Below, in pieces: positions 5,390-8,705 of a DNA stretch of 8,705 nt. This DNA is from Ignavibacteriales bacterium (lineage in GTDB: Bacteria; Bacteroidota; Ignavibacteria; Ignavibacteriales; Melioribacteraceae), in the NCBI GenBank assembly GCA_020059785.1, contig JAGVBL010000261.1, positions 1 to 8,705 of the forward strand. The letters are read 5' to 3'. Each line of letters starts with the position of its first letter. Position 1 is the first letter of the stretch. A model generated the notes under the pieces. That model saw only the letters and a list, made by a program, of their open reading frames with translations, was not told the origin of the DNA and did no database searches. The position numbers and the translations under genes were made by a program.

Positions 5390-7390
5390 ATGGCGGAACA
5401 AAAGAAATTTGTCCCCTTCGTCTCTTCAGAAACTAATATGACAGAGTTTACAGTACGAGCATTAATAATAGGATTGGTGCTTGCTGTAGTTCTTGGTGCT
5501 GCAAATGCATATTTAGGTTTGAAAGCTGGAATGACTATTGCTGCAACGTATCCAGCTGCCGTAATTGGTATGGCAATTATTAAACTTTTTAAAGGAACAA
5601 TTTTAGAAGAAAATTTTGCACGTACTGTTGGTTCCATTGGCGAATCGATTGCTGCCGGTGCAATTTTTACTTTACCGGCATTTTTTATTGCCGGTATTTG
5701 GGATCCGTTTTTTACACCGGGTAATTATGTTATTTCCGCTGCAATTATGTTTGCCGGCGGTGTTCTTGGAATAATGTTTGTTGCTTTGCTAAGAAGAGTT
5801 ATGGTTGAAGATGTTGAATTACCATTCCCTGAATCTGTAGCTGCCGCAGAAATCCATAAAGCCGGTCAACATGGCGGTTCAGGTTCTAAATTTTTGTTTG
5901 GCGCTATGGGAGTTGGTGCGTTAATTCAATCACTTGGACAATTCAAATTATTTGCGACAAGTGCCGATGGATTGGTTTCTCTAAGTAAAGGGAATATATT
6001 ATTCCGCTCACCTGATGTTAGCCCTGCTTATATGGGTGTTGGATATATAATTGGTCCCCGACTTGCATCATTAAACTTTTCCGGCGGTGTAATAGCATGG
6101 GGATTGTTAGCACCGATAATTGCTTATTTTAAGTTCGGTACTATTCTACCAGATACTGAAGCGGCTTGGATAGCAGCTTTTGGACCCGGTGCTAAGGTGC
6201 CGGATGTTATGGATTGGACAGCAACAATAGTTCAGGTTTGGAGAACCTATGTAAGACCAATTGCAATTGGCGGAATGTTGGTTGGCGCCGGATTTACTCT
6301 TTGGAAAATGCGTAAAAATTTGATTGCCGGAATTTCACGTTCGATCGGTGACGTTAAAAAAGCTGCTTCAGGTGAACATGTTGTTGATAGAATTGAAAAA
6401 GACATTCCATTCAAGTGGGTAATTATCGGAATTCTTGGAACAGCAGTATTGACATTTATTATATATGAGTTTTTTGCACAAGATCTTTTTGCTGCTCTTG
6501 TTGCAACAGTAGTTATGATTATTGCCGGATTTTTCTTTGCCGCTGTATCGGGTTATTTAGTTGGAATAATCGGTTCATCCAATAATCCAATTTCCGGTTT
6601 AACCTTATCAACATTGGTAGTGGCTGCATTATTAATGGTAGTGTTAGGAATGACAGGTACTCAAGGAGTTGCAGCAGTATTAGGTGTTGCTGCTGTTGTG
6701 TGTGTTTCTGCAGCAGTTGCCGGAGAAATGTTACAGGATCTTAAAGCCGGACATATTCTTGGCGGTACTCCATGGAAGATGCAAGTTGGTGATCTTATTG
6801 GAATTGCTGTTTCTGCTGCTGTGATGTTCATTCCACTTATTATACTTCATGAAGGTGATATTAAAATGGGCGGAACAGGATTTGGCGGTGAAAAACTTCC
6901 TGCTCCTCAGGCAAGCTTGATGGCTATTCTTTCTAAAGGTATTGTTGCCGGCGAAATGGAATGGATTTTAATTTTTACCGGAATGTTAATGGGCGCTGGA
7001 TTTATTATGATGAATGTTAAAAGCCCTATGCTGGTTTCTGTTGGTATGTACTTACCTCTGGGTACTACTTTTGCAATTTTTGTCGGCGGCTTAATTAAAG
7101 GTGCTGTTGAAATGGTAAATGCTAAGAGGAAGTTTAATGATGCTCAAAAATCGAGAGTAGAAAATACAGGAATACTTTTAGCTGCTGGATTGATTGCCGG
7201 GGAGGCACTTATCGGGTTACTCTTTGCCGGCTTTGCATTCTTTGAAATATCGCTATTCCATATTTTCGAAACACCCAGCTTTTATGTCAGTCTTGTTGTG
7301 TTTGCTCTTATTGCCTGGTACCTTATTAAAATTCCAATTAATAACGCTGGAAAACCGGAAGACCCGGCTCCACCTCAAGTTTCAATGTAA
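5390..7390 (+). CDS. OPT family (oligopeptide) transporter
   Basis: A 666-residue inner-membrane transporter of the OPT family (TC 2.A.67), prokaryotic TIGR00733 type. The family imports small peptides or metal chelates, probably with protons; the substrate cannot be read from sequence. About 15-16 hydrophobic segments are visible, for example near 23-43, 88-104, 113-134, 233-248, 342-360, 365-393, 405-420, 423-445, 465-485, 527-570, 593-617 and 630-648. Family motifs: NAYLGLKAGMTIAATYPAAV (39-58), EENFARTVGSIGESIAAG (73-90), VELPFPESVAAAEIHKAG (142-159), GVGYIIGPRLASLNFSGG (216-233), SSNNPISGLTLS (396-407) with the hallmark NPISG, and GEMLQDLKAGHILGGTPWK (445-463). A soluble, charged loop at about 304-340 separates the halves. 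Length is normal for the family and nothing is truncated. The start ATG has AGGAGA at 5379-5384, five nucleotides away. It has its own candidate promoter and a strong terminator behind it, so it is probably a single-gene transcript, with some possible read-through into the PqqD-like/pepD pair. Confidence 0.93.
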   Translation: MAEQKKFVPFVSSETNMTEFTVRALIIGLVLAVVLGAANAYLGLKAGMTIAATYPAAVIGMAIIKLFKGTILEENFARTVGSIGESIAAGAIFTLPAFFIAGIWDPFFTPGNYVISAAIMFAGGVLGIMFVALLRRVMVEDVELPFPESVAAAEIHKAGQHGGSGSKFLFGAMGVGALIQSLGQFKLFATSADGLVSLSKGNILFRSPDVSPAYMGVGYIIGPRLASLNFSGGVIAWGLLAPIIAYFKFGTILPDTEAAWIAAFGPGAKVPDVMDWTATIVQVWRTYVRPIAIGGMLVGAGFTLWKMRKNLIAGISRSIGDVKKAASGEHVVDRIEKDIPFKWVIIGILGTAVLTFIIYEFFAQDLFAALVATVVMIIAGFFFAAVSGYLVGIIGSSNNPISGLTLSTLVVAALLMVVLGMTGTQGVAAVLGVAAVVCVSAAVAGEMLQDLKAGHILGGTPWKMQVGDLIGIAVSAAVMFIPLIILHEGDIKMGGTGFGGEKLPAPQASLMAILSKGIVAGEMEWILIFTGMLMGAGFIMMNVKSPMLVSVGMYLPLGTTFAIFVGGLIKGAVEMVNAKRKFNDAQKSRVENTGILLAAGLIAGEALIGLLFAGFAFFEISLFHIFETPSFYVSLVVFALIAWYLIKIPINNAGKPEDPAPPQVSM

Positions 7391-7408
7391 TTCTTTAACC
7401 ATTTTTAA

Positions 7409-7452
7409 TTCCCCGATGCAATTTAATTATTGTATCGGGGAAAATTTTTTTT
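7409..7452 (+). terminator. Strong intrinsic terminator after the OPT gene
   Basis: A 14-bp stem, TTCCCCGATGCAAT (7409-7422) with ATTGTATCGGGGAA (7429-7442), contains a single G-T wobble and closes a 6-nt loop. Two As and then eight Ts (7445-7452) follow. This is a textbook Rho-independent terminator 18 nt past the OPT stop codon. Confidence 0.92.
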
Positions 7453-7456
7453 GGAG
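7453..7456 (+). promoter_or_regulatory. Ribosome-binding site abutting the terminator
   Basis: GGAG directly follows the last T of the terminator T-run and lies five nucleotides before the ATG at 7462. It supports that start codon. Its position means that a transcript reading through from the OPT gene would carry the terminator hairpin just upstream of this site. Confidence 0.7.
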
Positions 7457-7461
7457 CTTAA

Positions 7462-7839
7462 ATGCAATTAAGTTTTAGAGAACGTAGAAAACTTCTTAAG
7501 AATGCCAATTACCTTGATTTACATCCGTTAAAATTACACAGCGAAGAAATTATTGATAACATAGTTACAGTGATAATTCCTAAATTCAAAAACAAATTTA
7601 TTGTAAAACATATCGTACCAAAATTAAAATCACCAGACATAAAACTTAAACTGGACGAGATCGGTTCTACATCCTGGTTATTACTTGACGGAACAAAAGA
7701 TGTGAGAACTATTTCCAAACTCTTATTGGAAAAATTCGGAGAAAAAATTGAACCGGTTAATCAACGTTTAACAAAATTTTTAACTAATCTATATGAACAG
7801 AGGCTAATAACTTTCAAAGAAATAAATAAGGAGGTTTAA
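7462..7839 (+). CDS. PqqD-like small protein (RRE-type winged helix)
   Basis: A 125-residue cytoplasmic protein. Residues about 45-118 match the PqqD family (PF05402): a short basic strand region (KNKFIVKHIVPKL), then LDEIGSTSWLLLDGTKDVRTI (64-84), a helical part with LLLEKFGE (87-94), and a final helix LTKFLTNLYEQRLITF (103-118). The 'LDeiG...W.llDG.....i...l' pattern is the family hallmark. PqqD and its relatives are RiPP recognition elements that bind precursor peptides and deliver them to radical SAM or other maturation enzymes. Many stand-alone members in Bacteroidota have no known role. The first 40 residues are a basic, family-external extension. No radical SAM gene or precursor peptide is seen in this window. 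The start ATG has GGAG five nucleotides upstream, right behind the OPT terminator, and no clear promoter of its own. pepD begins one nucleotide after its stop, and its Shine-Dalgarno site lies inside this gene, so the two are almost certainly co-transcribed and perhaps translationally coupled. Confidence 0.75.
   Translation: MQLSFRERRKLLKNANYLDLHPLKLHSEEIIDNIVTVIIPKFKNKFIVKHIVPKLKSPDIKLKLDEIGSTSWLLLDGTKDVRTISKLLLEKFGEKIEPVNQRLTKFLTNLYEQRLITFKEINKEV
7828..7834 (+). promoter_or_regulatory. Perfect Shine-Dalgarno site for pepD
   Basis: AAGGAGG lies six nucleotides before the ATG at 7841 and inside the last codons of the PqqD-like gene. It is the strongest ribosome-binding site in the window and fixes the pepD start. 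Confidence 0.85.
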
Positions 7840-7840
7840 G

Positions 7841-8705
7841 ATGGGTAATATTTTAGGGGGTTTAAAACCAGAATTGTTATGGAATCATTTCGAAGAAATC
7901 TGCAGTATACCGCATCCATCGCGTAAAGAACAAAAACTTGCACAATATGTAATTGGTTTTGCAAAGAATAATAATCTGGAATATGAAACAGATGAATTTG
8001 GAAATATCGTAATTCGTAAACCGGCTACTCCGGGATACGAAAATAAAATTCCTGTTGTTCTTCAAGGTCATCTTGATATGGTTGCAGAAAAAAATAATGA
8101 TGTTACGCACGATTTCGATAAAGATCCAATACAACCATACGTAGACGGCGACTGGGTAAAAGCACGCGGAACAACACTTGGTAGTGATAACGGAATAGGA
8201 GTTGCAGCAGCATTAGCAGTTTTAGAATCTAAAGAATTACAACATGGTCCGGTTGAAGCTTTATTTACTCTTGATGAAGAAACCGGTCTTAATGGAGCGC
8301 AAGCACTTAAACCGGGATTTCTAAAATCGAAAATTCTTATCAACCTCGATTCTGAAGAAGACGGTGCATTTTATATCGGTTGCTCTGGCGGTCAAAATAC
8401 GTTTGTTAAATTTACATTCAAACCTTCCGAACTTCCTGCCAACACTATTGCATTCGAAGTAAAAGTAAAAGGTCTAAAAGGTGGCCATTCAGGTTTGGAT
8501 ATCAATACAGGAAGAGGGAATGCAATTAAATTAATGGCTCGGTTATTACATGAACTCAATTATAAATTTGGAGTAAGATTAGTAAGTATTAACGGCGGTA
8601 GCAAACATAATGCAATCCCACGCGAAACTTTTTCTGTAATCAGAGTTCCAAAGAAAACAGCTCATGATCTTATGTCTTATGTAGAAAATTATAATTCAAT
8701 TGTAA
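7841..8705 (+). CDS. pepD: Aminoacyl-histidine dipeptidase PepD (M20 family), 3' end missing
   Basis: Cytoplasmic zinc aminopeptidase/dipeptidase of MEROPS family M20 (subfamily C), which cleaves dipeptides such as Xaa-His. The frame is open from the ATG at 7841 to the window end, giving 288 residues of a protein that is about 480-490 long in the family. The N-terminus (LKPELLWNHFEEICSIPHPS, 8-27) is typical. Metal and catalytic residues are in place: His77 and Asp79 in QGHLDMV, bridging Asp116 in LGSDNGIG, Glu146 (base) and Glu147 in LDEETGL, and Asp170 in NLDSE. The lid-domain motif GGHSG is at 214-218, and a conserved NGGSKHNAIPR stretch at 251-261 also fits. The second-domain C-terminal zinc ligand lies past the window end. 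It starts one nucleotide after the PqqD-like gene. PepD could process peptides taken up by the upstream OPT transporter, but a strong terminator lies between them. Identification is strong; physiological substrate range is inferred. Confidence 0.93.
   Translation, partial: MGNILGGLKPELLWNHFEEICSIPHPSRKEQKLAQYVIGFAKNNNLEYETDEFGNIVIRKPATPGYENKIPVVLQGHLDMVAEKNNDVTHDFDKDPIQPYVDGDWVKARGTTLGSDNGIGVAAALAVLESKELQHGPVEALFTLDEETGLNGAQALKPGFLKSKILINLDSEEDGAFYIGCSGGQNTFVKFTFKPSELPANTIAFEVKVKGLKGGHSGLDINTGRGNAIKLMARLLHELNYKFGVRLVSINGGSKHNAIPRETFSVIRVPKKTAHDLMSYVENYNSIV

Noticed and set aside
7194..7478. Plus-strand frame of 94 codons running from the OPT gene end into the PqqD-like gene
   Set aside because: It crosses the strong terminator, overlaps two supported genes in other frames and shows no family features.
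8068..8343. Minus-strand open frame inside pepD
   Set aside because: It overlaps the PepD metal-binding region, which is clearly coding on the + strand; it is a shadow frame.

Overview
This 8.7 kb AT-rich window looks like ordinary chromosome from a member of the Bacteroidota/Chlorobiota (FCB) group, most likely an Ignavibacteria-like lineage. The main clue is a secreted protein ending in a type IX secretion (T9SS) sorting domain of the 'YPNPFNPVTTI...' kind, which is very common in Ignavibacteria and relatives. A TIGR02757/DUF2400 protein, the low GC content and the mix of weak and strong Shine-Dalgarno sites fit with this. The lineage is an inference from protein style, not a computed placement. 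All genes supported here are on the + strand.

Left part (1-2745): the 3' end of an unrecognised, possibly PsbP/DcrB-like protein; a full-length aldehyde dehydrogenase very close to the ALDH7/antiquitin type (alpha-aminoadipic semialdehyde dehydrogenase); then pdxJ (pyridoxine 5'-phosphate synthase). Short gaps suggest co-transcription. The ALDH7/pdxJ pair is notable because the ALDH7 substrate, in its cyclic form, is known to trap pyridoxal phosphate.

Middle (2746-5268): a secreted six-Asp-box beta-propeller with a T9SS tail and no sialidase RIP motif, followed 10 nt later by a TIGR02757/DUF2400 protein whose C-terminal half resembles HhH-GPD DNA glycosylases. An AT-rich inverted repeat and a run of 7-bp tandem repeats start at the stop codon of this gene.

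Right part (5269-8705): a candidate promoter and a palindromic leader precede a 666-residue OPT-family transporter, which ends at a strong intrinsic terminator. The ribosome-binding site of the next gene, a PqqD-like small protein, directly abuts that terminator. One nucleotide after the PqqD-like gene comes pepD (M20 aminoacyl-histidine dipeptidase), cut off by the window end. A peptide-handling theme (OPT uptake, PepD hydrolysis) is plausible but not proven.

No tRNA, rRNA, CRISPR array, insertion sequence or phage gene was seen. No stretch over 300 bases lacks a gene; the longest gap is 5214-5389. I see no clear new multi-gene system. The best leads are the DUF2400 glycosylase-like signature, the isolated PqqD-like protein next to pepD, the ALDH7-pdxJ pairing and the slippable hairpin/heptad repeat.
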